The translations under genes and the position numbers were made by a program. Shown here piece by piece: positions 1 through 8,567 of a stretch of DNA of 21,603 bases; within the stretch, counting starts at the first letter, position 1, and each line of letters starts with the position of its first letter. Below the pieces are notes generated by a model. The model saw only the letters and a list, made by a program, of their open reading frames with translations, was not told where the DNA came from and searched no databases. Origin of the DNA: a virus; the IMG/VR virus record IMGVR_UViG_3300025133_000687, positions 1-21,603 of that record. One strand, 5' to 3'.

Positions 1-1400
1 TCGGCTATGTTGGTTGCCTTCTCGGCATCGCCTAATACACGCCGCACAAATTTCGATTCGTCGGCGCCGAACATCTCCGCTGCATACCGCATGGCCTCGC
101 CACCGCGTTGCCTTGCCACCTCGCTGTCGGTGCCGCCGCCGGCTTCGAGGAAAGCGTTCTCGTCGGCCTTGAGCGCCGCATAGAGCTTTTCAAACAACCC
201 TTCTACGCCCTTGCTCATCTTGGTGGGGTCTGTTTTCGCCATGTCGGCTTCGTCAAAGATGCCCTGGCGTACTACCTGTAGGGTGGTGTAGTTGTCTATC
301 GCAGATGCTTCTTCGAGCGCATTCTCGAGCGCCGCCCTGCCTGTCGTACCCGACTTCTGGCGCTTCATTATGTTCGAGTTCAGTATCTCACTTATTGCCG
401 TATCGGTGTTGGTCATATCGGGCAGCACGCTGGGGTCGATGACCTCTTCAAATCCCTCGTAGAGCCCGGTGCGGGTGCCTCGGCGTTGCTGCTGGGTGGC
501 TGTGACCGCATCGCGTAGCATACTGCCCACTTCTTCTCGGGAACGCCGCGTAGCCGTTGGTCCCTCGCCGGGTAGCCATTCGCCGATCTTGTCCATTGCG
601 TTGGCGATCTCTTCTCTAAACGGTATGTCTACTTGATCGCGTATCGTCGCCCCATATTGATCATCCTCGCGTAGTCGCTGCGCCCAGGCGGGCATCATAT
701 CGCCCGATACCGTAGCCTCTAAGGGGGCGGTGCCGGCCAGGTTGGTCTCTAAGTCTGCGTCGAACCGTGCAACATCCTCGCTCAACTTTTGAAACCCGGG
801 CGCTTGCACGCTCTCGCGTAGTGGTCCCTTCAACGCTTTCGACGCCACCGCGCCACCCGCCTCGCCTAAGAGGCTGGTGCCGCCTTCGATGGCCGTCTGC
901 CCGAGGTCGTAGTCTCTCTTAGACCCGAACTGCTGGGCCACCTTCTGGCGTATTGCATCGCCGGCCATACCACCCGCTACCGCGCCGGCGCCACCGGATA
1001 TAGGTCCACCGCCGGCCAATCCACCTAAGATCGACAGGATCGTCGCCGGCGCCTCACCGCCCAAATCTGCTACATCGCCCGGGAAGTCAAACCCCGCGGG
1101 ATCCACCGGCGTCTGCCCCTGTGGCGTCTGGTAGACCACCTCGTCGCCCTTAATAGATGCCGGCACCCCCTGTTCCTGGTATATCTGCGCTTCGCTTAAT
1201 GGATCGCTGGCGAAGCCGGCCTGTAGGCGCTGTAGGAACGTAGGCGGCTTGGGACCAGCTTTCCATACCTCTACAACCGCTGGTTTGCCAGCGCCGGCAA
1301 TAAGCCTATCTAACGCTGATGAATCGCCGAGCTGCTGAAGCTGTGTATACGCCTGGTGTACCTCGTTGTAGGTTGGCCTACCCCCCGAATAGCGTCCCAT
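1..1400 (-). CDS. Large virion/ejection protein candidate, 3' end cut off by the window
   Basis: This frame is open from the ATG at 1400 to the left edge (466 codons, no stop seen), so the C-terminus is missing. The start overlaps the stop of the upstream 452-residue gene (TAATG), typical of coupled phage genes. The product starts MGRYSGGRPTYNEV. It has a proline/glutamine-rich stretch around residues 85-110, then a glycine/alanine-rich hydrophobic segment at about 117-150 (ILSILGGLAGGG and following) that could be a membrane-active or amphipathic region. A charged, helix-rich remainder follows. Such Gly/Ala-rich hydrophobic segments are common in internal virion proteins of short-tailed phages, and the place after the nozzle and the 452-residue gene matches that of the T7 internal core genes. 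No enzyme domain was recognised in the visible part; one may lie beyond the edge. The gene is solid, the function is an inference from position. Confidence 0.8.
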   Translation of the reverse strand, partial: MGRYSGGRPTYNEVHQAYTQLQQLGDSSALDRLIAGAGKPAVVEVWKAGPKPPTFLQRLQAGFASDPLSEAQIYQEQGVPASIKGDEVVYQTPQGQTPVDPAGFDFPGDVADLGGEAPATILSILGGLAGGGPISGGAGAVAGGMAGDAIRQKVAQQFGSKRDYDLGQTAIEGGTSLLGEAGGAVASKALKGPLRESVQAPGFQKLSEDVARFDADLETNLAGTAPLEATVSGDMMPAWAQRLREDDQYGATIRDQVDIPFREEIANAMDKIGEWLPGEGPTATRRSREEVGSMLRDAVTATQQQRRGTRTGLYEGFEEVIDPSVLPDMTNTDTAISEILNSNIMKRQKSGTTGRAALENALEEASAIDNYTTLQVVRQGIFDEADMAKTDPTKMSKGVEGLFEKLYAALKADENAFLEAGGGTDSEVARQRGGEAMRYAAEMFGADESKFVRRVLGDAEKATNIA

Positions 1401-2758
1401 TACCGGCCCCTCCGGCGATATACGCCTGTCCCTGGCGCCATTCGATTAGGTTCATATCCCTCGAGAAAACTCAGAATTTCTGCATGTGTGCTACCAGAGC
1501 CTGTGGGCGATTGCTCAAGCGCTTGGCTATTTTTAAGGATTTCGTCAAAGCGATCTAAGTTCACTGTGTAATCCATAACTATATTTCGTGCGTCGAGATT
1601 TTCTCGCCCGGCAATTGCGGTATAGTTATCAGCGATGTTTGCATACGCCGGCAGCCTCGCATCGTATAGGTTCTTGGCTTGAGATAGAAATATTGGTCGA
1701 TTTACCGTCAGCCGCTGACCATCCCAAAACCGACCAATTATATTTTGCACTTTATCGGGCAATGCCCCCGCTTGTTCAACCTGGGCAAATTCACTCTCGC
1801 GCACCGTAGATGTGGGATCGAGCATCTTCATAAATGCGAAGATCAACGATAGATCTGATGCGGCTGTTGGATTTTCCGCACCGGCCATTATCGTGTTGAA
1901 CGAGTCGCCCACGGCGCGAAAGTTTTTAGTCAATGCGTTAAAGTCTTTAGCTAATGCCCTCTCGGCAGACATCCTATCTTTTTGCGACAATTGGTTCAGG
2001 TTCGCTGTTTTGTCTTGGAAGATTTTCATCTTTAAATCCAAGTCAGCCGCTTCCAGAAATTGTTTGTTCAGCGCCTGTTGATTATCCCACGCTTGCTGTT
2101 GAGCCGCACTCTGCGCTGCTGCCCTGGCTGCTATCTGTTCGTTTTGTGCCGCGCTGAACGCCGCTTGCCCCACATCGGACAACCCACCTGGCGCTACGCT
2201 GCCGCCCATCGTAATGTCTGCCGGGCTCACTCTGAGATCAGATGCGATAGGTGGTGTCTGCTGCGGCATAAATCGGCTGGGATCGGTGCGGCCAGCTCTG
2301 CCGCCCGTAGTAACCGGTGCCGACAACTTAGGCGCGATGGTGCTGGTCTGCGGTAGGGTCGAACCCGCACCGAGGGTGGCGCCGCGGGTGATGTCATCGG
2401 CTAACTGCCGTGAATCCATCTGCCCTTGGACGTTCAGCTTTTGCAAATCACGCAGCTTCTTGGCATCGTATAAGCCATATGCCTGTGACGCGAGGCCGGC
2501 GGCATCGCCAATCCTCGACAGCAGCGTAGTGCCGAACCCGGGGTCGAGCTTGGGCTGCACCATCTCCACGGATGGGTTGCCACCAAACGCTTGCCGTAGG
2601 TTGGCTTGTGCCATTATTTTTCGGTTTTCTTCTTCGGCCTTGTTCATAGCATCTTTAGCGTCATTGCGGCCCAATAAGCCGCTGCCGAGCTTGGCTAAAG
2701 TAGATGCAATTGATAAAGATAGGCCGGGGTTAGCGGCGATGAATGCGGGTATAACCAT
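1400..2758 (-). CDS. Internal virion protein candidate, 452 residues
   Basis: The ATG at 2758 lies 12 nt after the stop of the 1,409-residue gene, with a purine-rich AAGGTAATAGG just upstream. The N-terminus has a short hydrophobic stretch (about residues 11-30), followed by charged helix, a Pro/Gly/Thr-rich linker (about 125-195) and an Ala/Gln-rich helical segment (about 200-275). The most telling part is residues 309-324, FMKMLDPTSTVRESEF, preceded by SDLSLIF. I recognise this conserved block from virion or internal proteins of many environmental tailed phages, where its biochemical role is unknown to me. Position (after the nozzle, before another large Gly/Ala-rich protein) fits a DNA-ejection protein comparable in place, not in proven homology, to T7 gp14-gp15. 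It ends in TAA, overlapping the next ATG by one base. Confidence 0.85.
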   Translation of the reverse strand: MVIPAFIAANPGLSLSIASTLAKLGSGLLGRNDAKDAMNKAEEENRKIMAQANLRQAFGGNPSVEMVQPKLDPGFGTTLLSRIGDAAGLASQAYGLYDAKKLRDLQKLNVQGQMDSRQLADDITRGATLGAGSTLPQTSTIAPKLSAPVTTGGRAGRTDPSRFMPQQTPPIASDLRVSPADITMGGSVAPGGLSDVGQAAFSAAQNEQIAARAAAQSAAQQQAWDNQQALNKQFLEAADLDLKMKIFQDKTANLNQLSQKDRMSAERALAKDFNALTKNFRAVGDSFNTIMAGAENPTAASDLSLIFAFMKMLDPTSTVRESEFAQVEQAGALPDKVQNIIGRFWDGQRLTVNRPIFLSQAKNLYDARLPAYANIADNYTAIAGRENLDARNIVMDYTVNLDRFDEILKNSQALEQSPTGSGSTHAEILSFLEGYEPNRMAPGTGVYRRRGR

Positions 2759-2770
2759 TGTTGTTACCTA

Positions 2771-5700
2771 TTACCTTATTGGTCCCTTACGGGGGTTTGC
2801 GCTTCCTTTTTGTTCTACTACGATATGTTCTCCTGCTCTACGGTTTACCTCCCCCATCGGGGATTTCGCTTCACGATCAAACTCGCCTGTAGATTCATTA
2901 AATGCACTCGAAGGACCGGTTATTATTCGACCATCGGGGTAAGTCACTCGTATCTGACGAGCCCCATTTAGATAAGGGGTGTCATCGAGTACGACAACGC
3001 CACCATTTTCCCGTGTTGGGATTTCAACCGGCTCATCTGTAGTTGTTCGCGTTACGTTTCCAAATGCCTCGGTTAACGCGGGATCATCTAACCGTTCCAA
3101 TAGATATTCAACCAAACCATCAGCGCGGCCTTCAAGGTTTTTGTCGCCCGCCGCCAGTATCTGGTCTATAGAGCGATCCGCCAAGTCGCGTGTTTGAGCA
3201 GTCTCAGCCCGCGTGTCGGCGTTACGCGCCAGCGTTGCTTCCAGTGTACTCCGCACCGTAGGATCGGATCCCTCGCCGCCCACCTCGCCAAACAGCGCCG
3301 CATCTTGAGCCTGGCCCGCCCGCCTATCAGCAGACCTCGCAAACTGACGGTTTAGGGATGCCGTAGTTAGATCGTCAGCCATCGCTTCACGCTGGCTCTC
3401 TGCGGTCAATAGATCACTGGTTAATCCTCGCTCGGCTCGTTCATCCGCCGTACCAGCCAACCTTCGGTTTGTCCGGTCTGTTGCCAATCCCGACTGTGTT
3501 GTCATCGCCGCCCGGGTATCCGCTCGACCCGCTAATTTTCTGTTTAAAGCCGCCGTAGTTAGATCGTCGGCCATAGCCCCCCGCTGGCTCTCTGCGGTCA
3601 GTAGATCGCTTGTTATTCCCCGCTCGGCTCTATCATCTGCCGCACCAGCCAATGTATCTTCGTCTTTATACAGTCCAGTTAATCCAGCTTCGGTCACTTC
3701 TCGATTAAATTTATCCAACTCGCCCTGGCGCGTTGTTCGCACCGTAGGATCGGACCCTACGCCGCTTACTTCACCAAATAGATCGGCCTCTAAGACCTGG
3801 CCCGCCCGCCTATCCGCAGACGTAGCAAACTGACGGTTTAGCGCCGCCGTAGTTAGATCATCGAGCATCGCTGCACGTTGGCTCTCTGCGGTCAATAGAT
3901 CGCTGGCCAATCCGCGCTCACCCAATGTGTCTTCGCCTCGGAACTGTCCCGTCAGGCCGGCCTCGGCCACCTGTCGATTGAACCTGTCCAACTCACCCTG
4001 GCGTGTGGGCGCCCTATCGTAGACCCCCGTCACATCGGCTTCTGCTAACTCGCGCTGCAACCGATTCGTCAGCTCACTCTCACGCAACGCCCTCTCGGCC
4101 CTATCCTCTGTTGTCTCAAACTGTTGACCCGCCAATGTCTTTCGCATGGTTGGATCAGATCCCGAACCGGCTATTTCACCAAACAGATCCGCTTCCATCA
4201 CCTGGCCCGCTCGTCTATCCGCAGACCGTGCCAACTCGCGCTCTAAGGTTCCAGATAAGACCGACTCGTCAAGCTGCTGCCGAGCCATTGTATCCTCGCC
4301 TTCAAACGTCCCTGTCAATCCCGCCCGAGCCAATGCTTGGTTAAAGGCGTCCATCTCGGCGCCGCGGGTCTGCCGCGCTGGTGCCGAACCTTGGCCGGCT
4401 ACCTCGCCAAACAACTCCGCTTCTTGTGCCTGGCGTTGTAGTAGGCGATTCTGCTGTGCGCTGAGTAGATCGTCGGTCAGGGCGCGACCCTGTAGGGTGC
4501 TAATACCATCATACTGACCCGTCAGTTGTGCCTCGGCCAGCGCATCGGCAAAAGACTGTCGCGTCTGCCGTGCTGGTGCCGAGCCACGCCCGGCGACCTC
4601 GCCAAACAGATCGCCCTGCAAGGCTTCCTCGGCGCGTAGGTCGCCGCGTTGTGCGAGGCGCCGCTGTAGCTCTTGGTTGAGTATGTCTTGCTCTGCTGAC
4701 TGACCGGTAAGGGTCTGCCGCGCCGGCGCCGAGCCGCGCCCGGCGACCTCTCCAAACAACTCGCTCTGTATACCCTCTTCAGCGCGTAGATCGGCCCGGG
4801 TGGCCAACCCCTCGCCAAAACGCGACTGCCTAACCCCTTCCTCGAAGCGTTCGCGCTGTGTGGGCTCTGTCTGCGTCAGCAGCCGCGCCAGCGTCCTGTC
4901 GGCAACATCTTGCTGTAGGTTGGCTGCATCGAACTGAAGGCCCGCCTGGGCCATCCTCGCCGGCAGCGTAGCCTCGCCGCGGATCGCGCCGGTCAACTGC
5001 GACTCAGCAAAATCCCGATTATCTATCATGCCCTGGCGCCCCAGCGCATCACTGATGGCAGCCCGCTGTAGGTCTTGCTCGGCCAGCCCTATCGCATCGC
5101 GCCGCTGCTGGAACGGTAGCGTATCGGCTATGGCCTGGCGCCGTAGCCCTTGCTCGGCTATCGCCCTATCGTCCCGCTGACCCGCTAACCCCGCAACATC
5201 GCTGATGGCGCCGCGCTGTAGCGCTTGCTCGGCGGCTGTGCGCTGGTCGCGCTGCCCGGCCAAACCCGCCACATCGCCAATAGCGGCCCGCGCCAGCTCT
5301 TCGTTAGCCAACCCTAACTGGTCGCGCCTACCCTGGTAGCCCAGCGCATCGGCAATAGCTTGCGACTGTAGGTCGAAGCCCATAGCGTCAACGTCGAGCA
5401 GTTGCTGGTCGCGCCCCCGGGTCAGCTCGTTAAATACATCGGCGGTGTCGCCGCCGCGTAATACGCCGAGGCGATTGAGATATTCGCGCCCCTCGTCCAT
5501 CGAAGTGCCGTAGCGCTCTTCAACGCGGGCGCGTTGTGCGGCCAGCATGGGGTTCTCGCCCCCGAGTAGCCTGTCGCGTATAACGTCTTCGGCGCTCATC
5601 GCCAGGTTGCGGCCAATGGTGCCGTCTGCGTTAGTCCGAACACCTTCGATGTCTACGCCCGAGCCCCCTTCTTGCATACGCGCCAACGCTGCCGCCTCTG

Positions 5701-7000
5701 CTGCGACTAAGCCGGTATTTGCACCCAAGAGGCTGTCGTTAGTCATTCGATCCAATGCCCGGCGCTCGGCAGCGTCGAGACCCGCCGAGCCACCCAGGAA
5801 GTTGTCTTGCTGTAGGCGCTCAAGCGCTTGGGCCTCGGCCTCGTTGGTTAGGGCCGACTGTGGATCCAAGAACTGGCCGCCGGTAAGGCGATCTGTCAGG
5901 CGGGTGTCTATCGCCTGTTCCATCGTAGACATTTCCCGCGCTGGGATATTCGTCTTAGTCAGGTCAGGCAAGATCAAGTCCGTGACCGCACTCTTACCCG
6001 CCGCTTCGGCCTGGTTGGATAACTCGGCCAAAAGCGCTTGCTGGTTACGCCGTAGCTCGTCGTTAGACTGAAGGTCAAGCGCCGCCGTATCGGCCAATTG
6101 TTCGTTGATCGCTGTATTTAATCCGGTGTTTTGGTTAGCCGTTAGCCCACCTACGCCGGCCACTACGTTAGCCGCGCCGGTAACCGCTGGCGCCGCTTGT
6201 TCTATTGCTGCCGTCGAGTCTTGTATCGTCGGCGCTGCTTGCTGGGCAGCTAACGCCGCCGCAGCGTCTGCCTCGCGCTTGGAGCGGGCTGCGGCCTCGG
6301 CTTGTGCTGCTCGTTCCCGCGCCTGTTGCTCTTGTCGCACCCGCTGTAGCTGTGTGTTGGGGTCAGCGTCTTGGGCGGTACCTAAGAGCTGGGCATATTC
6401 ACCGCCGCCCAGAAAGGTGTTCATCTGATCTTGTGTGCTTTGCGACAACTCGTTGAGCGATAGCCCGCCGCTGGTGCGATAATTCAATAAATTAGCACCC
6501 CCATGAAATGCCATTGGATTGCTGCGTATGGCTTCCATGACTTCGCTTAAATTAGCAGCCTCTTGTTGCCTTCGAGCATCCTCCGCTGCCGCCGCCGCCG
6601 CCGCCGCAGCTTTTGCCTCTTGCTCCCTTCGAGTAGCCTCCGCTGCCTCTTGTTCCCTTCGAGCAATCGCCGCTGCCCCTTCTTCAGTTGATACACCTTG
6701 GGTATAAGGCCCAACAGCCGGTGCCGGTGGGGGCGGTGCGCTTTGGTCAGGTCGTTGGCTTTGGTCAAGATTCATCCGTTCCCCTACCGCATCCGCCGTA
6801 GAGGTCAGATAAGACGGCGTAAAACCGCCCATAGTACCAGTTGTCTGGTCTAAAGCACTAAAGACATCGTCCATCGAAGTCTGAGCGCCAGGCGTTGCTT
6901 TCTTAAATGCACTAACCGCTCCACTTAACTGGTCTGCTGATTCAAAAAACGCATCAAAAGCCGATTTCTTCTTTTTAGGTGAACCTATAGTTAGTGCCAT
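2771..7000 (-). CDS. Giant repeat-rich virion protein, 1,409 residues
   Basis: The start ATG at 7000 directly abuts the TAA of the nozzle-like gene (TAAATG). The N-terminus is short and basic (KKKK at residues 9-12). It is followed by a coiled-coil-like Glu/Arg/Ala region with a run of nine alanines near residue 131. The middle holds five tandem 25-residue repeats (residues 548-672). From about 740 to 1,260 there are six spaced modules with the core LFGEVxGxGSxPxxRxT, interleaved with copies of SDLLTAESQR..M.DDLTTA.LNR and AGLTG.F.GEDT. The C-terminal ~130 residues are non-repetitive and look like a small beta-rich domain. No catalytic motif is visible. Size, helical repeats and position next to the nozzle suggest an elongated tail or ejection component built of repeated helices. 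A tail-fibre or tape-measure-like role cannot be excluded. Repeat copies are also similar at DNA level. Leu CTA and Ile ATA codons occur often here. Confidence 0.85.
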   Translation of the reverse strand: MALTIGSPKKKKSAFDAFFESADQLSGAVSAFKKATPGAQTSMDDVFSALDQTTGTMGGFTPSYLTSTADAVGERMNLDQSQRPDQSAPPPPAPAVGPYTQGVSTEEGAAAIARREQEAAEATRREQEAKAAAAAAAAAEDARRQQEAANLSEVMEAIRSNPMAFHGGANLLNYRTSGGLSLNELSQSTQDQMNTFLGGGEYAQLLGTAQDADPNTQLQRVRQEQQARERAAQAEAAARSKREADAAAALAAQQAAPTIQDSTAAIEQAAPAVTGAANVVAGVGGLTANQNTGLNTAINEQLADTAALDLQSNDELRRNQQALLAELSNQAEAAGKSAVTDLILPDLTKTNIPAREMSTMEQAIDTRLTDRLTGGQFLDPQSALTNEAEAQALERLQQDNFLGGSAGLDAAERRALDRMTNDSLLGANTGLVAAEAAALARMQEGGSGVDIEGVRTNADGTIGRNLAMSAEDVIRDRLLGGENPMLAAQRARVEERYGTSMDEGREYLNRLGVLRGGDTADVFNELTRGRDQQLLDVDAMGFDLQSQAIADALGYQGRRDQLGLANEELARAAIGDVAGLAGQRDQRTAAEQALQRGAISDVAGLAGQRDDRAIAEQGLRRQAIADTLPFQQRRDAIGLAEQDLQRAAISDALGRQGMIDNRDFAESQLTGAIRGEATLPARMAQAGLQFDAANLQQDVADRTLARLLTQTEPTQRERFEEGVRQSRFGEGLATRADLRAEEGIQSELFGEVAGRGSAPARQTLTGQSAEQDILNQELQRRLAQRGDLRAEEALQGDLFGEVAGRGSAPARQTRQSFADALAEAQLTGQYDGISTLQGRALTDDLLSAQQNRLLQRQAQEAELFGEVAGQGSAPARQTRGAEMDAFNQALARAGLTGTFEGEDTMARQQLDESVLSGTLERELARSADRRAGQVMEADLFGEIAGSGSDPTMRKTLAGQQFETTEDRAERALRESELTNRLQRELAEADVTGVYDRAPTRQGELDRFNRQVAEAGLTGQFRGEDTLGERGLASDLLTAESQRAAMLDDLTTAALNRQFATSADRRAGQVLEADLFGEVSGVGSDPTVRTTRQGELDKFNREVTEAGLTGLYKDEDTLAGAADDRAERGITSDLLTAESQRGAMADDLTTAALNRKLAGRADTRAAMTTQSGLATDRTNRRLAGTADERAERGLTSDLLTAESQREAMADDLTTASLNRQFARSADRRAGQAQDAALFGEVGGEGSDPTVRSTLEATLARNADTRAETAQTRDLADRSIDQILAAGDKNLEGRADGLVEYLLERLDDPALTEAFGNVTRTTTDEPVEIPTRENGGVVVLDDTPYLNGARQIRVTYPDGRIITGPSSAFNESTGEFDREAKSPMGEVNRRAGEHIVVEQKGSANPRKGPIR
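3230..4780 (-). repeat. Interspersed LFGEV modules and related repeats
   Basis: Six copies of the LFGEV.G.GS.P..R.T core begin at residues 748, 798, 863, 939, 1074 and 1236 of the 1,409-residue protein, so spacing grows from 50 to 162 residues. The later gaps hold further repeats (SDLLTAESQR, DDLTTAALNR, AGLTG..GEDT). At DNA level the blocks starting near 3363, 3555 and 3849 share long identical stretches such as TGGCTCTCTGCGGTCA. This is coding repetition rather than a non-coding array. Confidence 0.85.
4985..5359 (-). repeat. Five tandem 25-residue (75-nt) repeats in the giant protein
   Basis: Residues 548-672 of the 1,409-residue product divide exactly into five 25-residue units, each beginning with AIADALG, AIGDVAG, AISDVAG, AIADTLP and AISDALG respectively. 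Each has an RD or similar pair near position 12 and a helical A.EELARA-like second half (for example NEELARA, EQALQRG, EQGLRRQ, EQDLQRA). The exact spacing points to a helical solenoid or stalk made by unequal duplication. Confidence 0.85.
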
Positions 7001-8563
7001 TTAGAGCTGCCCCGCTTTTTGTTTCCTATGTCGCCCTATCACCGTGTATTGCAGATGGGTGCGACGAACGCGATAGGGTTGGTTGATCGTATTGTTGGTA
7101 AAAGTCAAGCTGCTATGGGGGTCGTAGCCCCGTAGATCGGTGTCTTTCGATACCATGCGAACCGTGCCGAGGGCGTCCGTGCCAAGCGTAAAGGTATCGA
7201 GGGCGCCGCCGCCGGTGATGGTCTCCAGAGTGCCGCTATGGACGCCCACGCCCTGGCTCTCCTGGTCCACTGTCAGCGTATAGGCGCCCAGCGCATCGAA
7301 ATACGTTTTGGCGTATAGCCAGCGTAGGTCAACGTCAGATCCGAACGGTGCGATGGCCGAGGTCTCGAAATAGCTGCCGTAGGCCGCGCCGCCATCGTTA
7401 TAGGTATTACCCGGCGCATGGTCGAAGACAAGACCATCATAGTCGCCGGCATGGGGCTTGTTGTCGATGATCGCCGCGCAGTTGCGCTCGAAGCTGCTGC
7501 CGTTCTCATACGGCCCATACCACGCCATACGGGTCTCGCCCGTCGAGGCGTCTTGATACAGATGCTTGGTCGATAGGATCATAACGTGGTTGAACTTGGT
7601 CTGCCCGGTGCCATACGCCAGGAAGAACCATACCTCGTCCTCGGTGGCGTAATAGATCGCAAAAGACTCGGCCAGCCTACTTGCCACCAGGCTATCCCAA
7701 TAGCCCTCGTCCAGCGCGTAGCTCACCTTGTCTATCGTATCGCCACCACCCCACATATAGATGCCGTCTTCGAGCGGGAAGACCTGTATGTTGCCGGGTA
7801 GTACTACTACCGCCCTGCCCGAGATCGTGCCGCCTCGCTGCGGGTTGCGCGGGTCCGAGCTGGTGCGTTGCTGCCGCTGGTAGGGTATCGTCGCGTTGCC
7901 GGTAGGTATGAGGGTGTATATCGCATCCTCGGTATGGACCGAGAGCGCGTTCTGCATCGGCACAATGGCCGTAATCGGCGCCCCAAAGTTATAGAAGCTC
8001 GTACTACCCCAGGTCTCGGGGTCGCCGGCATCGCTATACCAGAGCCTGTCGCTGTTGGCATTGGTGTTGCCCAACCATACCCGGTTGTCCCAATAGCCTA
8101 CATGGGAAGCGGTGGTGAACCGGCTGTCTACGTCTAACGCCGTCACGTTGCCGGTCCCGGTCCATTTGATAGGCGCGTCTACGCCGTTGGTGAGAATGAG
8201 CTTTTGAAAGCCCCGCACCCACTCGAACGTGTTATCGTCGCCGGCGGTGATCGTGACCGAGCCGGTGCGGTCTGTCCAGCCACTGTCATACTCATAGAAT
8301 ACGGCACCGGCCACGGCGAAGACCTTCGCCGCACCCCCGGGTATCTGGAACTCACCCAGCGCGGTGAAGGTAGGGCTGCCGCTGATAGCCGATTGGCTTT
8401 TGTAGCTGGCAGTACCCAAGCGCCGCTCTACCGCCGCCGCCGCATTAAGCCGCGTATTAGACATCTTACGCAGCCCGTTAGGCGTAATATCTTCGGGCGG
8501 TAGGTCGTAGCGCACCCCCTGCGACCAGGGTCCGTATTTAATAGTCTCGGCTTGTATCGCCAT
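7001..8563 (-). CDS. Tail nozzle / DNA-stabilisation-like beta-propeller protein, 520 residues
   Basis: The ATG at 8563 follows the adaptor gene's TAA by 4 nt. The product is almost wholly beta-strand-like, with repeated short blades and aromatic-rich turns: GVDAPIKWTG, HVGYWDNRVWLGNTN, SDRLWYSDAGDPETW, and later a DGIYMWGG turn. The pattern 'local value, then is it a valid unit, then wall position' of WDNRVW..N..S.RLWYSD is typical of the beta-propeller tail proteins of short-tailed phages (nozzle proteins in the place of T7 gp12 or P22 gp10, which extend the portal-adaptor channel and help retain packaged DNA). Its place right after the adaptor gene supports this. The C-terminus is basic. 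Family assignment rests on pattern and position, not on a search. Confidence 0.8.
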   Translation of the reverse strand: MAIQAETIKYGPWSQGVRYDLPPEDITPNGLRKMSNTRLNAAAAVERRLGTASYKSQSAISGSPTFTALGEFQIPGGAAKVFAVAGAVFYEYDSGWTDRTGSVTITAGDDNTFEWVRGFQKLILTNGVDAPIKWTGTGNVTALDVDSRFTTASHVGYWDNRVWLGNTNANSDRLWYSDAGDPETWGSTSFYNFGAPITAIVPMQNALSVHTEDAIYTLIPTGNATIPYQRQQRTSSDPRNPQRGGTISGRAVVVLPGNIQVFPLEDGIYMWGGGDTIDKVSYALDEGYWDSLVASRLAESFAIYYATEDEVWFFLAYGTGQTKFNHVMILSTKHLYQDASTGETRMAWYGPYENGSSFERNCAAIIDNKPHAGDYDGLVFDHAPGNTYNDGGAAYGSYFETSAIAPFGSDVDLRWLYAKTYFDALGAYTLTVDQESQGVGVHSGTLETITGGGALDTFTLGTDALGTVRMVSKDTDLRGYDPHSSLTFTNNTINQPYRVRRTHLQYTVIGRHRKQKAGQL

Positions 8564-8567
8564 TGTA

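Noticed and set aside
3230-4780. Regularly spaced repeats that could suggest a CRISPR array
   Set aside because: The repeats lie in a single long open frame, are degenerate at third positions and have no constant 25-40-bp repeat with unique spacers. They are protein repeats.
6582-6611. GCC-repeat microsatellite as a phase-variable site
   Set aside because: The unit is 3 nt, so slippage would only change the alanine run (nine residues) and would not switch the frame.
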